Notes: a model not told the origin generated them from the sequence alone. A stretch of 64,000 nucleotides of DNA from Marinospirillum alkaliphilum DSM 21637 (GCF_900119735.1 NZ_FPJW01000006.1:62001-126000); one strand, 5' to 3'. Numbered from the stretch's first letter, positions 36,876 through 46,681 are shown. Numbers and translations: made by a program.

Positions 36876-37655
36876 TTATCCGTTGGTGGAGCGGGGAATG
36901 AAAATGCTCTGGCCCTCTGCCTGAAAAAGCAGCAGGGGCTGTTGGTAAAGGGTTTCCAGGGCTGGCAGGTGCAGCATGATGTCTTTTTCACCCCAGCAGG
37001 CCTGACCATCCGGGTAAAGCAGCAACAGGTGGCTGCAGTAACGGGCAGCAAGATTCAGGTCATGCAGTGCCATCACTGCAGCCTTGCCCTGCTGCACTTC
37101 ACTTTGGATCAGTTCCAGCACACTGATCTGATGATGCAGGTCCAGGTGATTGGTGGGTTCATCCAGCAATAACAGCTGTGGGTCCTGAGTCAGCAGGGTT
37201 GCCAGGGCCAGGCGCTGACGTTCACCGCCGGACAGGGTCTGAATGCGACGTTCGGCCAGTGGCAGCAGATCCAGACGCTGCAGGGCCTGTTGCGCCAGTG
37301 CCAGGTCTGTCGGGCTTTCATTTTGCCACAGGCTGAGATGAGGGTGACGGCCGATCAGGGCTGTTTCCAGCACCGTGGCCGGAAATTCATCCTGCTGCTG
37401 TTGAAACAGCAAGCCCAGTTGTAACGCCCGCTGGCGCACCGAAAGGCGCTGCAAGGGCTGGCCCTGCAACAGCAGCTCGCCTTGCCGGGGTGGCCTGAGA
37501 CCTGCCAGGCAGTGCAACAGTGTGGTTTTACCGGCACCGTTGGGCCCCAGGATTCCCCAGCACTCACCGCGTTGAATGGACCAGTCCAGGGTGTTTGTTG
37601 CGGTATGGGCCGGAAGTGCCAGTTGCAACTGATGGGTTTGCAGCAGTGCATTCAT
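36876..37655 (-). CDS. btuD: Cobalamin ABC transporter ATP-binding protein BtuD-like
   Basis: A 259-residue ABC ATPase of the iron-siderophore/B12 class. Walker A is GPNGAGKTT, the Q-loop lies in LLFQQQQDEFP, the signature is LSGGERQRLAL, Walker B is LLLLDEPTNHLDL and the H-loop is ALHDLNLAARYC. It pairs with the FecCD-type permease encoded just upstream (4-base overlap) and the BtuF-like binding protein. Placement inside the cobalamin operon supports corrinoid over iron-chelate transport. Confidence 0.93.
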   Translation of the reverse strand: MNALLQTHQLQLALPAHTATNTLDWSIQRGECWGILGPNGAGKTTLLHCLAGLRPPRQGELLLQGQPLQRLSVRQRALQLGLLFQQQQDEFPATVLETALIGRHPHLSLWQNESPTDLALAQQALQRLDLLPLAERRIQTLSGGERQRLALATLLTQDPQLLLLDEPTNHLDLHHQISVLELIQSEVQQGKAAVMALHDLNLAARYCSHLLLLYPDGQACWGEKDIMLHLPALETLYQQPLLLFQAEGQSIFIPRSTNG

Positions 37656-38629
37656 AATGTTCGGCTCCGATGCAACAGCAGCAGAAACACCGGCACCCCC
37701 AGCAGGGCAGTGATGACACCCACCGGCAGTTGCTGAGGGGCAATCAGGATGCGTGCCAGGGTGTCGGCCACTACCAGCAGCGTGCCGCCGCCCAGTGCAC
37801 TGGCAGGCAGCAGCAGGCGATGATCATGACCCAGTAGCAGACGCATCAGGTGGGGCACAATCAGACCAACAAAACCGATGCTGCCGGCCACGGTGACTGC
37901 CACGGCAGTCAGCAGGGCCGCCAGACCATAGATCAGCCACTCCATGCGCCGTACCGGAACACCCAGCGCTGCGGCTTGCAGGCTGCCACGAGCCAGTACG
38001 TTCAGGTGGCGACCCAGTGGCAGCAGAATCAGTAAAACTGCCAGCAGGGCCAGCCACGGCAGCAGTGCCGTGCGGGCATGGGCCAGGTCACCCATCAGCC
38101 AGTAAAGCATGCCGGGCAGTTCGCTGGAGGGGGCCACTGCCAGCAGGAAGCTGATCAGGGCTCCCCAGCCGGCAGCAATCACCACCCCGGTCAGCAGCAA
38201 ACGGGTGGGTGTCCAGCTGCCGCTGCCATGAGCCAGTCCGAACACCAACAGGGTTGAAAAAAGAGCACCAACAAAGGCTGCAGAAGACACCCACAGAATT
38301 CCCAGTCCGGCCAGCATCGCCAGCAAAGCGGCCACTGCCGCGCCTCCGGACAGACCCAGTACATAAGGATCAGCCAGTGGGTTGCGCAGTAACACCTGCA
38401 TCAGTGCACCGGCCACGGCCAGCAAACCACCGGTGGCAAAGGCTGCCAGCACCCGTGGCAGGCGCAGTTCCAGTATCAGCATGCGTTCCAGCGGATTGCC
38501 TTCACCGATCAGTACCGCCCAGATGGTCAGTGGTGATAAAGGCACACTACCCAGCAGCAGACCGCCGATCAGCGCCAGCAAGGCAGCCAGCAGCAACAGC
38601 GGCAAACGCCGGTAAAGTTGATTCGGCAT
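37652..38629 (-). CDS. btuC: Cobalamin ABC transporter permease BtuC-like (FecCD family)
   Basis: A 325-residue inner-membrane permease with about ten hydrophobic helices. FecCD-family motifs include LELRLPRVLAAFATGGLLAV, NPLADPYVLGLSGGAAVAAL and the cytoplasmic-loop GSIGFVGLIVPHLMR that contacts the ATPase. It overlaps btuF by one base and btuD by 4 bases. It imports corrinoids delivered by the binding protein. Confidence 0.94.
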   Translation of the reverse strand: MPNQLYRRLPLLLLAALLALIGGLLLGSVPLSPLTIWAVLIGEGNPLERMLILELRLPRVLAAFATGGLLAVAGALMQVLLRNPLADPYVLGLSGGAAVAALLAMLAGLGILWVSSAAFVGALFSTLLVFGLAHGSGSWTPTRLLLTGVVIAAGWGALISFLLAVAPSSELPGMLYWLMGDLAHARTALLPWLALLAVLLILLPLGRHLNVLARGSLQAAALGVPVRRMEWLIYGLAALLTAVAVTVAGSIGFVGLIVPHLMRLLLGHDHRLLLPASALGGGTLLVVADTLARILIAPQQLPVGVITALLGVPVFLLLLHRSRTL

Positions 38630-39522
38630 CAGTGGCCCCGTGCCTGCTGGAGTTTTTCACACACCAGGCGGGTACCTTCCAGCATGCGGGGTGTTGCGCG
38701 TTGCAACAGGGATGGTGGAATGAAATAGAGTTTATTGTCCTGCACTGCCTGCAGGGATTCAAAACGCTGCCAGTTGTCCAGCCAGGCACGGTTGGCCTCA
38801 CCCATGCCGCCACCGAGAATGGCTTCCGGGTTCTGCTGGATCACCGCTTCCTGGCTGATGCGTGGGATCAATGCATCAACATCGGCAAAGATATTTTCAC
38901 CACCACACAGGCTGATGGCTTCATGGATGATGTGCTCCCGGTTGATGGTCATCAGCGGCTGTTCCCAGACCTGGTAAAACACCCGTACCGGGCGTAACCC
39001 CTGATGAGCTGTTTTAACGGCGGCAACGCCCTGTTCCAGCTCGGTTGCTGCCAGCTCGGCGGTGGCCTGATGCCCGGTCAGGGTGCCGATTCGCCGCAGA
39101 TTTTCAGCAACTTCGGCAAAACTTCGGGGTTCCGAGTAGTAAATCGGGATGCCAAGGCGTTCCAGTTGCTCCAGTTGTGCACGTGGATTGCCGCTGTGCC
39201 AGGCCAGGATCAGATCCGGTTGCAGTGCCACAATGCCTTCCAGATCCATCTGGGTATGACTGCCGACCCGTGGAAGATGGGTGGCGGCTTCCGGATAGTC
39301 ACTGAATTTCACTGCTGCAATCAGCAAATCACCGGCACCGGCAGCAAACACATTTTCGGTGATGTGGGGTGCCAGACTGATCAGGCGTTGTGCCGGTTGT
39401 GCCAGTTGCAGGGTGCGGCCGGTATCATCGGTGACCTGGATGGATTGAGCGAAACTGCTCAGCGGCATCAGCAGCAAGGCGAGAAACACCAGGCACATCA
39501 ACTGGTTCGAGTGTTTTTTCAT
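38629..39522 (-). CDS. btuF: Cobalamin-binding periplasmic protein BtuF-like
   Basis: A 297-residue class III solute-binding protein with a Sec signal peptide ending near SSFAQ. RLISLAPHITENVFAAGAGD and LILAWHSGNPRAQLEQLERLGIPIY match the BtuF family. It captures vitamin B12 or cobinamide in the periplasm. As first gene of the leftward operon it starts about 60 bases from the region holding the rightward riboswitch. No riboswitch is seen on its own strand. Confidence 0.92.
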   Translation of the reverse strand: MKKHSNQLMCLVFLALLLMPLSSFAQSIQVTDDTGRTLQLAQPAQRLISLAPHITENVFAAGAGDLLIAAVKFSDYPEAATHLPRVGSHTQMDLEGIVALQPDLILAWHSGNPRAQLEQLERLGIPIYYSEPRSFAEVAENLRRIGTLTGHQATAELAATELEQGVAAVKTAHQGLRPVRVFYQVWEQPLMTINREHIIHEAISLCGGENIFADVDALIPRISQEAVIQQNPEAILGGGMGEANRAWLDNWQRFESLQAVQDNKLYFIPPSLLQRATPRMLEGTRLVCEKLQQARGH

Positions 39523-39544
39523 GAAATAATCGGTTCAATCAGCA

Positions 39545-39574
39545 TTGGAAACGACGGGAGTATACGTGTATTCT
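39545..39574 (+). promoter_or_regulatory. Candidate sigma-70 promoter of the btuB-cob operon
   Basis: TTGGAA (39545-39550) and TATTCT (39569-39574) with 18-base spacing would start transcription near 39581, just before the first conserved helix of the cobalamin riboswitch. The position fits well; the hexamers are only moderate matches. Confidence 0.5.
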
Positions 39575-39583
39575 TGTCGCCCT

Positions 39584-39806
39584 TCGAGGTGCCCGTCCAG
39601 CTTCTGCTGCTTCGGGATAATCGGGAAGCCGGTGCGCAAACTGCTGTTTGCAAGTCCGGCGCTGCCCCCGCAACGGTAAGTTCTGTGCCTTCAGCAATGA
39701 AGGGTTTTTTCCCTGTAACCACTGTGCCGCTTCAGTAACAAACAGCGCATGGGAAGGTGGGAAAAAACTGGTCATGACCAGCACAAACAAGCCCGGAGAC
39801 CGGCCT
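39584..39806 (+). ncRNA. Cobalamin (AdoCbl) riboswitch upstream of btuB
   Basis: The conserved aptamer core is evident: the gaagccggtgcgcaaa-type segment (39624-39640), the agtccggcgctgcccccgca segment with caacggtaag (39653-39680), and the downstream B12 box cccggagaccggcc (39792-39805), separated by a variable arm. It should sense adenosylcobalamin and lower expression of the outer-membrane receptor and the cobO-cbiB-cobD-cbiP-cobU genes behind it. The end points are approximate. Confidence 0.93.
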
Positions 39807-39905
39807 TGAAGATGAGGAATGGCGGTGGGCCAGGCAACCTCGGCAAGCTGATGCCTTCAGCTTGTTTCATCTGCTTTTGCCTGCCTGCCGCCTTTAAAAA
39901 CATGA

Positions 39906-39947
39906 CCGGAATACTCCGGCCCTTTGCGTGCGGGCGGCACGCAGGAC
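39906..39947 (+). promoter_or_regulatory. Candidate expression platform hairpins covering the btuB ribosome binding site
   Basis: Two hairpins lie between the aptamer and btuB: ccgga/tccgg (39906-39910 with 39915-39919) and a 7-bp tgcgtgc/gcacgca stem (39925-39931 with 39937-39943). The second overlaps the start of the aggac ribosome binding site (39943-39947). There is no T-tract, so translational control is more likely than termination. Pairing with the aptamer loop is unproven. Confidence 0.5.
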
Positions 39948-39956
39948 TAGATCATC

Positions 39957-41885
39957 ATGAAACCCTTTTCTTCTTCCTCCTGGCTGGCTTCTGCTGCGCT
40001 GGGTGTTTTTGCACTGGCTCCACTGACTCAGGCGGTTGCGCAGGCGTTCAGTCTTGAACCGATTGTTGTGACGGCCAGTCGTTCCGAACTACTGGATACC
40101 GAGGCTCCTTTTGCCACGGAAATTCATACCTGGCAGGATATTCAGCGATCAGGTGCAACCACCCTTTATGATTATCTCGACCGTCATACCTCAGTTACGG
40201 TAATGCCATCTTACGGCAATCCTTTTTCCCAGCTCTTGGATATGCGTGGGTTTGGCATCGGTGATGGTCACCAGAATATTGTGGTAACCCTGGATGGCAG
40301 GCGCATGAATAATGTGGATATGGCACCACAGCTGCTTGGCAGTGTGCCGCTGTCAAGCATCGAGCGCATTGAAATTGTCAAGGGAAGTGGTTCGGTTGCC
40401 CAGGGTGATGGAGCCATGGCTGGTGTTATTAATATTGTGACCCGCCAGCGAGATGGTGCCAGTTTGTCTGTAGCAGCAGGAAGCCATGGACTAAAGTTAG
40501 CGAATCTCAGTGCTGGCTTAGTCAGAGAGTACTTTGCGCTTTCAGTATCTGGTGAGGTTCATCGGCATGATGGATTTCGTGAAAAAGATATTAGTGGCAG
40601 CAAGGATCAGTCTAGTGCTGATAACCTGCAAGTCCAGCTCAGGCTGTTTCCTGTGGAAGAAGTTGAGTTGCGGGCTGGTAAAACACGCTCCTGGATCGAT
40701 ACCACTTATGGCAACAGTCTGACTCTGAAAGAGTTTCGCGATGATCCTTCACAGAATCGTGCTGGTGGTACCTATACTGGTCAGCAATTTGAATCCCATG
40801 TCACTTCATTTGGAAGCACTGTAGATCTTGGATATGGTTTGTCTTTGATTGCTGATCACTTCATTGAGGATAAATCATCCGTCTATACCGGTTTTGGTGG
40901 GAGTGACTACGACTATCGTTCAACCGATGTCGCCATAAAGCATCAAAAAAATGAACTTTTATTGATGCTGGGTTGGCAAGGGTTTGAGGGTGTTCGTGAA
41001 GGTAGTGATAATGAAACCTCCAAGGACAACACCGGTGTTTATCTTCAGGGGCAGTATCGCTGGTTGGATACCTTGTTTGCTGCGGGTGTCCGAAAGGAAA
41101 AGGTTGCTTATGAGTACCGTCCCGAGACTGGGCCATCCTTGAAGGATGATCACAAGCTGACGGCCTGGGACCTGGGCGTCAATCATCGTTTGTCTCAAGA
41201 AGTCACTGTTTTCGGAAACCTGAGTCAGAGCTTTCAGGCTCCTGATATTGATCGGTTTTTTAATTGGGGTGGAACCTTTAACGAGTTTATTGAGCCTGCA
41301 CGGGTGCGCAGTGTAAATCTCGGTTTTTCACATGTGACGGCATACAACAAACTGAAAGTCACAGTCTTCCATATGGATCTGGAGAACGAGATTTATCTAG
41401 AGCCCATCACTTTTGCCAACACAAATATCGATGAGTCCATCAAGTATGGCCTTGAACTGCAGAACCAGTTGCAGATGACAGAGCAGCTTCGTGGCAGCTT
41501 GAACTATGCCTGGGTACGCGCCGTCATTCTCAATGAAAATGAAGGTGATGGTGCCTATAACGGGAAAGATCTGCCTGGTGTGTCTGAGCACAGCATTTCC
41601 CTGGCGCTGGACTATGCAATCACTGATCAGTCAAGCCTGACCCTGACACAGGTCTGGCGCAGTGAAACCTGGGCAGCCAATGACTTTGCCAATGAGTTTG
41701 ATCAGAAACAGCAGGCTTATCGCATGATCAATCTGGGCTACCGTCATCGTCTGGATCAGATGGAGCTGTTTGCTCAGGTTGATAATCTTTTTGATCAGGC
41801 CAATGGCATCTGGATTCGTGATGATGTGATTTATCCCGTTAACTTCACTCGCACCTGGCGTGTGGGTGTACGTGCTGATTTTTAA
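39957..41885 (+). CDS. btuB: TonB-dependent outer-membrane corrinoid receptor, BtuB-like
   Basis: A 642-residue TonB-dependent receptor: signal peptide to about residue 28, TonB box EPIVVTAS (about 37-44), plug domain (about 50-160, RIEIVKGSGSVAQGDGAMAG) and a 22-strand barrel ending in RVGVRADF with terminal Phe. It pulls vitamin B12 or cobinamide across the outer membrane using TonB energy. Location directly behind a cobalamin riboswitch and in front of cobO identifies the substrate. It is about 30 residues longer than E. coli BtuB. Confidence 0.92.
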   Translation: MKPFSSSSWLASAALGVFALAPLTQAVAQAFSLEPIVVTASRSELLDTEAPFATEIHTWQDIQRSGATTLYDYLDRHTSVTVMPSYGNPFSQLLDMRGFGIGDGHQNIVVTLDGRRMNNVDMAPQLLGSVPLSSIERIEIVKGSGSVAQGDGAMAGVINIVTRQRDGASLSVAAGSHGLKLANLSAGLVREYFALSVSGEVHRHDGFREKDISGSKDQSSADNLQVQLRLFPVEEVELRAGKTRSWIDTTYGNSLTLKEFRDDPSQNRAGGTYTGQQFESHVTSFGSTVDLGYGLSLIADHFIEDKSSVYTGFGGSDYDYRSTDVAIKHQKNELLLMLGWQGFEGVREGSDNETSKDNTGVYLQGQYRWLDTLFAAGVRKEKVAYEYRPETGPSLKDDHKLTAWDLGVNHRLSQEVTVFGNLSQSFQAPDIDRFFNWGGTFNEFIEPARVRSVNLGFSHVTAYNKLKVTVFHMDLENEIYLEPITFANTNIDESIKYGLELQNQLQMTEQLRGSLNYAWVRAVILNENEGDGAYNGKDLPGVSEHSISLALDYAITDQSSLTLTQVWRSETWAANDFANEFDQKQQAYRMINLGYRHRLDQMELFAQVDNLFDQANGIWIRDDVIYPVNFTRTWRVGVRADF

Positions 41886-41903
41886 TGACCAACTGAGGTT
41901 GTC

Positions 41904-42509
41904 ATGACTGATACTGACAAAAGCCAGCGCCATAAACAGCGTATGGAGCGCCACAAGGCGGTGGTGGATGAAAAAATTGCCAGTGCCACCAGTGAGCGAG
42001 GTGTGGTGGTGGTGCACACCGGTAATGGCAAGGGCAAGAGTACCGCTGCTTTTGGCATGGCAGCCCGTGCCCTTGGACATGGCATGAAGGTGGGCATCGT
42101 GCAGTTCATCAAAGGCAGTTTCAGCACCGGTGAAGAGGCGTTTTTCCGGCGTTTTCCAGATGTCAGCTACCATGTGATGGGGCAGGGTTACACCTGGGAA
42201 ACCCAGAATCTGGAGCAGGACAAGGCCACCGCTGCCAGGGGATGGGCACAGGCTAAAGCCTTTCTGGAAGACCCTTCAGTGGATCTGGTGGTGCTGGATG
42301 AGCTGAACATTGCCCTGAAGTATCAGTACATCGACATGCAGGCCGTGCTGGATGCTCTGGCACAGCGCCCTGCCATGCAGCATGTGGTGATCACCGGGCG
42401 GGGTGCACGGGATGAGTTGATTGCGGTTGCCGATACGGTTTCCGAGCACCGCGAGATAAAACACGCTTTCCATGCCGGAGTGATGGCGCAGAAGGGGGTT
42501 GAACTCTGA
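41904..42509 (+). CDS. cobO: Cob(I)yrinic acid a,c-diamide adenosyltransferase (CobO/BtuR)
   Basis: A 201-residue enzyme that transfers the adenosyl group of ATP to reduced corrinoids to make the upper ligand. The ATP loop is GNGKGKST (near 41-48); VGIVQFIKG, DLVVLDELN and VITGRGA are family motifs. It starts 18 bases after btuB. Its stop lies near the start of cbiB. Confidence 0.96.
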   Translation: MTDTDKSQRHKQRMERHKAVVDEKIASATSERGVVVVHTGNGKGKSTAAFGMAARALGHGMKVGIVQFIKGSFSTGEEAFFRRFPDVSYHVMGQGYTWETQNLEQDKATAARGWAQAKAFLEDPSVDLVVLDELNIALKYQYIDMQAVLDALAQRPAMQHVVITGRGARDELIAVADTVSEHREIKHAFHAGVMAQKGVEL

Positions 42510-42523
42510 TTGCGTTTGATGGC

Positions 42524-43495
42524 TTGATTCCTGCGGTCTTGCAGCCTGCCCTGATACTGTCTCTGGCACTGCTGCTGGATCGCTGGCTGGGAGAGCCGCG
42601 CCGCTGGCATCCGCTGGTGGGGTTCGGTTGGCTGGCTGCCCGTATTGAGCAGTATTGCCATGCTGATCAGCGCTGGGCAGGGGTGCTGGCACTATTGCTG
42701 GCCGTGTTGCCCTGGGTGTTGCTGGTGTGGGGTTTACGCAGCCTGTTGGCTGATCATTTGCAGTTTTTGCCGCTGCTATGGTTGCTGGAATGGTTGCTGG
42801 ATGTGCTGGTGATTTATCTGGCGGTGGGCTGGAAAAGTCTGGATCATCATCTGATGCAGGTGTTTCAGGCTTTGCAGTCGGGTCAGTTGCCGCTGGCCCG
42901 GGAGCGGGTGGGCTGGATTGTCAGTCGTGATACCCAGGCGCTGGATGAAACCGGCATCAGCCGGGCGGGTGTTGAATCCCTGCTGGAAAACGGCAATGAC
43001 GCAGTGTTTGGTGTGCTCTTCTGGTATCTGCTGCTGGGGTTGCCGGGTGTGGTGTTGTTCCGGCTGGTGAACACCCTGGATGCCTTGTGGGGTTATCGCA
43101 CCGAGCGTTATCTGTATTTCGGCTGGGCAGCAGCAAGGCTGGATGATCTGCTGAACTGGTTTCCGGCACGCCTGACGGCCTTGTCTTATGCGCTGGTTGT
43201 TTTGTTCAGCGGGCGTTTTTTGCGAGTGCTGGCTGCAGCAAGGCACAGCAGCCATGAATGGAAAAGCAGTAATGCCGGAGCGGCGATGGCCGCTGGGGCG
43301 GTGGCGCTGAATGTCCGGCTGGGTGGTGCAGCCATGTACCATGGAGAAGAACAGCAGCGCCCGATCCTGGGAGAGGTGACTGCCCCTGACCCCGTGGCGA
43401 CTGATTTGCAGGCTGCCAGTCTTCTGTTGTATCGAGCCGTTTTACTCTGGTGTGCACTGATCTGGCTGGGTGGTTTATGTCGGCTGCTTCTTTAA
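42524..43495 (+). CDS. cbiB: Adenosylcobinamide-phosphate synthase CbiB/CobD
   Basis: A membrane enzyme that attaches aminopropanol (phosphate) to adenosylcobyric acid. DRWLGEPRRWHPLVGFG near the N-terminus and GISRAGVESLLENGNDAVFG are family hallmarks; several hydrophobic helices follow. The start is uncertain: TTG at 42524 gives 323 residues, but CTG at 42506 or ATT at 42509 overlap the cobO stop and lie at a better distance from aggggg (42493-42498). The 3' end overlaps the next gene by 19 bases. Confidence 0.94.
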   Translation: MIPAVLQPALILSLALLLDRWLGEPRRWHPLVGFGWLAARIEQYCHADQRWAGVLALLLAVLPWVLLVWGLRSLLADHLQFLPLLWLLEWLLDVLVIYLAVGWKSLDHHLMQVFQALQSGQLPLARERVGWIVSRDTQALDETGISRAGVESLLENGNDAVFGVLFWYLLLGLPGVVLFRLVNTLDALWGYRTERYLYFGWAAARLDDLLNWFPARLTALSYALVVLFSGRFLRVLAAARHSSHEWKSSNAGAAMAAGAVALNVRLGGAAMYHGEEQQRPILGEVTAPDPVATDLQAASLLLYRAVLLWCALIWLGGLCRLLL

Positions 43496-44496
43496 TGCAC
43501 GGTGGCCGTCTGCGGCAGGCTGCGCAGACTTATGGCATAGCCCTGGAGCAGTGGCTGGATCTTTCAACCGGCATCAATCCGCAAGGCTGGCCGGTACCCT
43601 CGGTGCCTGCTGAGGTCTGGCAACGCCTGCCGGAAGCAGAGGATGGTTTGCAGCAGGCAATGGCAGCTTATTATGCCAGCCCGGATGGCCTGGCGGTGCC
43701 CGGCAGCCAGGCTGCCATTCAGTGTTTGCCGCAGCTGCTGTTTGCAGACGAGACGCCTGCTGCTGTGCGTGTGGCACTGCTGACTCCCGCTTATACCGAA
43801 CATGCCAGGGCCTGGCAGTCAGCCGGTTTTGATGGTGTGGCGGTGACGGCTGAAAACCTTGAACAATGCCTGCAGGATGATCCGCAGATCCGTGCGCTGG
43901 TGCTGGTCCAGCCGAACAATCCCACGGGAGTGCTGTTTGTTCATGCGGATTTGCAGCGCTGGCATCATCTGTTGCTGGCGCGTAAGGGTTGGCTGGTGGT
44001 GGATGAAGCCTTTCTGGATGCTCTGCCGCAGGCAAACAGCATGATCCAGCCCCGCATGCCGCCGGGACTGGTGGTGTTGCGTTCGCTGGGCAAGTTTTTT
44101 GGTCTGGCCGGGCTGCGTCTGGGATTTGTGTTTGCAGAAACCAGCCTGCTACAGCAACTGCAACGTCGTCTGGGTCCCTGGGCGGTGTCTCATCCTGCCC
44201 GTTATCTCGGACGACTGGCGCTGCTGGATCATCAATGGCAGCAAACAGCCCGTCTGCGATTGCAGCAGGACAGTCAACGTCTGGCTGAACTGCTGCAGTC
44301 AGTCCATCTGCCACCTGTTGGCGGCACACCACTGTTTCAGTGGATATTGACCCCTCAGGCAACAGCACTGGCCGATCTGCTGGCGCAGCAGGGCATACTG
44401 GTGCGCTCGTTTGAACACCCACCCAGTCTGAGGTTTGGACTGCCGCATACAGACGCTGAATGGCAGCGGCTTGAACAGGCTTTACAGGGGCGATGA
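43477..44496 (+). CDS. cobD: L-threonine-O-3-phosphate decarboxylase (CobD/CobC-type PLP enzyme)
   Basis: A PLP-dependent aminotransferase-fold enzyme that makes (R)-1-amino-2-propanol phosphate for the nucleotide loop. Typical features are [38 protein letters not shown] and the PLP lysine in [17 protein letters not shown]. Start 43477 (339 residues) fits the family better than the ATG-less upstream frame from 43450; MHGGR at 43495 is also possible. It overlaps cbiP by 4 bases. The symbol follows Salmonella usage. Confidence 0.93.
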   Translation: MSAASLMHGGRLRQAAQTYGIALEQWLDLSTGINPQGWPVPSVPAEVWQRLPEAEDGLQQAMAAYYASPDGLAVPGSQAAIQCLPQLLFADETPAAVRVALLTPAYTEHARAWQSAGFDGVAVTAENLEQCLQDDPQIRALVLVQPNNPTGVLFVHADLQRWHHLLLARKGWLVVDEAFLDALPQANSMIQPRMPPGLVVLRSLGKFFGLAGLRLGFVFAETSLLQQLQRRLGPWAVSHPARYLGRLALLDHQWQQTARLRLQQDSQRLAELLQSVHLPPVGGTPLFQWILTPQATALADLLAQQGILVRSFEHPPSLRFGLPHTDAEWQRLEQALQGR

Positions 44497-45968
44497 TGAC
44501 CAATGTATTGATGGTTCAGGGCACCACCTCGGACGCAGGTAAAAGCCTGTTGGTCACTGCGCTGGGGCGTGCCCTGTATCGACGGGGCATACGTGTGGCA
44601 CCCTTCAAACCCCAGAACATGGCGCTGAACAGTGCGGTGACCGCAGCGGGTGGTGAAATCGGTCGTGCCCAGGCCGTGCAGGCGGCAGCCTGTGGATTGT
44701 TACCCACGGTGGACATGAATCCGGTATTGCTGAAACCCACCACAGATAGCAAGGCGCAGGTCATCATCCACGGCCAGGCCATCAACACCCAGGATGCAGT
44801 GGCTTATCATGATTACAAAAAAACCGCCATGCAGGCCGTGTTGCAGAGCCATCAGAGACTGGTGAATGCCTTCGATGTGGTGTTGGTGGAGGGGGCCGGA
44901 TCTCCGGCAGAAATCAATCTGCGGGCAGGTGACATTGCCAACATGGGGTATGCCGAGGCAGTGGACTGCCCGGTGATCCTGATTGCGGATATCGACCGCG
45001 GCGGAGTGTTTGCCCATCTGGTGGGTACACTGGCGCTGCTGTCAGCCAGTGAGCAGGCGCGGGTGGTCGGTTTTGTCATTAATCGTTTTCGGGGTGATCT
45101 GGCCTTGTTGCAACCGGGTCTGGACTGGTTGGAAGCCCATACCGGCAAACCTGTGCTGGGCGTCTTGCCCTACCTGATGGATTTGCAGCTGGATGCCGAA
45201 GATGCCCTGCCGCAGCAGCAACCGGTTAAAAGCCAGACCAGTCTGACGGTGGTGGTACCGGTGTTGCCGCGCATCTCCAATCACACGGATTTTGATGCCC
45301 TGATCCAGCATCCACAGGTGGATCTGCGCTTTGTTCGTGCCGGTGAAGCCATTCCTGCTGCCGACCTGATCATCCTGCCCGGCTCCAAGGCGGTCAGAGC
45401 TGATCTGCAATGGCTGCGTGAGCAGGGTTGGGAGCAGGCCATTCTGCGTCACCTGCGGTATGGCGGTAAACTGCTGGGGATTTGTGGTGGTCTGCAGATG
45501 CTGGGGCAGATGATCCATGATCCGCTGGGACTGGAGGGAGAGGCTGGTTCCAGCCGCGGGCTGGGCCTGCTGGATCTGGAAACCTGGCTGGAGCCGGAAA
45601 AAGTGCTGCGTAACACAGCCGGTTGGATGGTTGGCCTCGGTGAGCAACGAATTCCGGCGCGAGGTTATGAGATTCATGCCGGACGCAGCAGTGGCAAGGC
45701 ACTTGAGAAACCACTGCTGCTATCGGATCAGGGTTTGGCGGATGGCGCCGTCAGTGAAGATGGTCAGGTGATTGCCAGCTACTGGCATGGCCTGCTGGAT
45801 CATCCGGAAGCGCTGAGCGCCCTGCTGCACTGGGCTGTCGGGGAGCAGGCAGGGTTAGCAGTGATGCCGGATCTGAACAGTCTGCGAGAACAGACCTTTG
45901 AGCGCCTGGCGGATCTGGTCGATGAACACCTGGACATGCAGCGTTTGCTGGCACTGCTTGGTCAATGA
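44493..45968 (+). CDS. cbiP: Cobyric acid synthase CbiP/CobQ
   Basis: A 491-residue glutamine-dependent amidotransferase that adds four amide groups to adenosylcobyrinic acid diamide. The N-terminal dethiobiotin-synthetase-like ATPase domain has [19 protein letters not shown] and [11 protein letters not shown]. The C-terminal class I glutamine amidotransferase domain has the nucleophile in [12 protein letters not shown]. Its presence suggests some corrinoid amidation capacity beyond simple B12 salvage. It overlaps the preceding gene by 4 bases. Confidence 0.96.
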   Translation: MMTNVLMVQGTTSDAGKSLLVTALGRALYRRGIRVAPFKPQNMALNSAVTAAGGEIGRAQAVQAAACGLLPTVDMNPVLLKPTTDSKAQVIIHGQAINTQDAVAYHDYKKTAMQAVLQSHQRLVNAFDVVLVEGAGSPAEINLRAGDIANMGYAEAVDCPVILIADIDRGGVFAHLVGTLALLSASEQARVVGFVINRFRGDLALLQPGLDWLEAHTGKPVLGVLPYLMDLQLDAEDALPQQQPVKSQTSLTVVVPVLPRISNHTDFDALIQHPQVDLRFVRAGEAIPAADLIILPGSKAVRADLQWLREQGWEQAILRHLRYGGKLLGICGGLQMLGQMIHDPLGLEGEAGSSRGLGLLDLETWLEPEKVLRNTAGWMVGLGEQRIPARGYEIHAGRSSGKALEKPLLLSDQGLADGAVSEDGQVIASYWHGLLDHPEALSALLHWAVGEQAGLAVMPDLNSLREQTFERLADLVDEHLDMQRLLALLGQ

Positions 45969-46005
45969 CAGGATAAAAGATGGTAGGGCAAGAGGAGCAA
46001 GCATC

Positions 46006-46587
46006 ATGCGGCAACTGATTCTGGGTGGGGTACGCTCCGGTAAAAGTCGCCTGGCTGAGCAGCAGGCAAGAGAAAGATCCCTGCAAACCGGCTATCCGGT
46101 GACCTATCTGGCCACGGCGCGAGCCGGGGATGGTGAAATGGCCCGGCGCATTGAACAGCATCGTCAACACCGTCCGGATGACTGGTTAACGCTGGAAATT
46201 CCCGATGCCCGCTTGCCAGCACAGCTGCAACAGCTGCTGCAGCAACCGGGTGTGATCCTGTTGGATTGCCTGACCCTGTGGCTGACCCAGGTTTTGTGTG
46301 AAGATTTAGCTGATGAAGAAGCTCTGAGTGAAGCTGCCCTGCAGCGAGTGGATCAGTTATTGGATGAGCTGGTGGCAGTGGTCAGTGCAGGCGGCGTGGC
46401 CGACCTGATTCTGGTGAGTAATGAAACCGGACTGGGCATCATGCCACTGGATGCCCTGACGCGCGCTTACGGTGACCGTGCAGGGCTTTTGCATCAGCGA
46501 TTGGCAAGCGTCTGTGAGCGAGTGATCTTTACTGTTGCAGGCATGCCGCTGGTGGTTAAAGGCAGTGGGTTCAATGAACTCTACTGA
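46006..46587 (+). CDS. cobU: Bifunctional adenosylcobinamide kinase/guanylyltransferase CobU/CobP
   Basis: A 193-residue enzyme that phosphorylates adenosylcobinamide and then adds GMP to form AdoCbi-GDP, the substrate of CobS. The P-loop is GGVRSGKS (residues 7-14), with YLATARAGDGEM, the guanylylated-His region EQHRQHRP, and LLDCLTLWL. The start follows agaggag (45991-45997) and is preferred to an upstream frame at 45898. It is the last gene of the riboswitch-controlled operon. Confidence 0.95.
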   Translation: MRQLILGGVRSGKSRLAEQQARERSLQTGYPVTYLATARAGDGEMARRIEQHRQHRPDDWLTLEIPDARLPAQLQQLLQQPGVILLDCLTLWLTQVLCEDLADEEALSEAALQRVDQLLDELVAVVSAGGVADLILVSNETGLGIMPLDALTRAYGDRAGLLHQRLASVCERVIFTVAGMPLVVKGSGFNELY

Positions 46588-46681
46588 TGGTCAGTGGTCC
46601 AGAGGAGAGGCTACCCGGCTTTATGCTTCGCTGGTATGCTGAACACAATCAAGGTCAGACTTCAGGGGTGAGGTGTTCAGG

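Noticed and set aside
36876-37051. N-terminal extension of CobT to 37051
   Set aside because: The extra 60 codons lie antisense-free but wholly inside the btuD coding region in another frame and show no CobT similarity; MFTARHR at 36871 fits the family.
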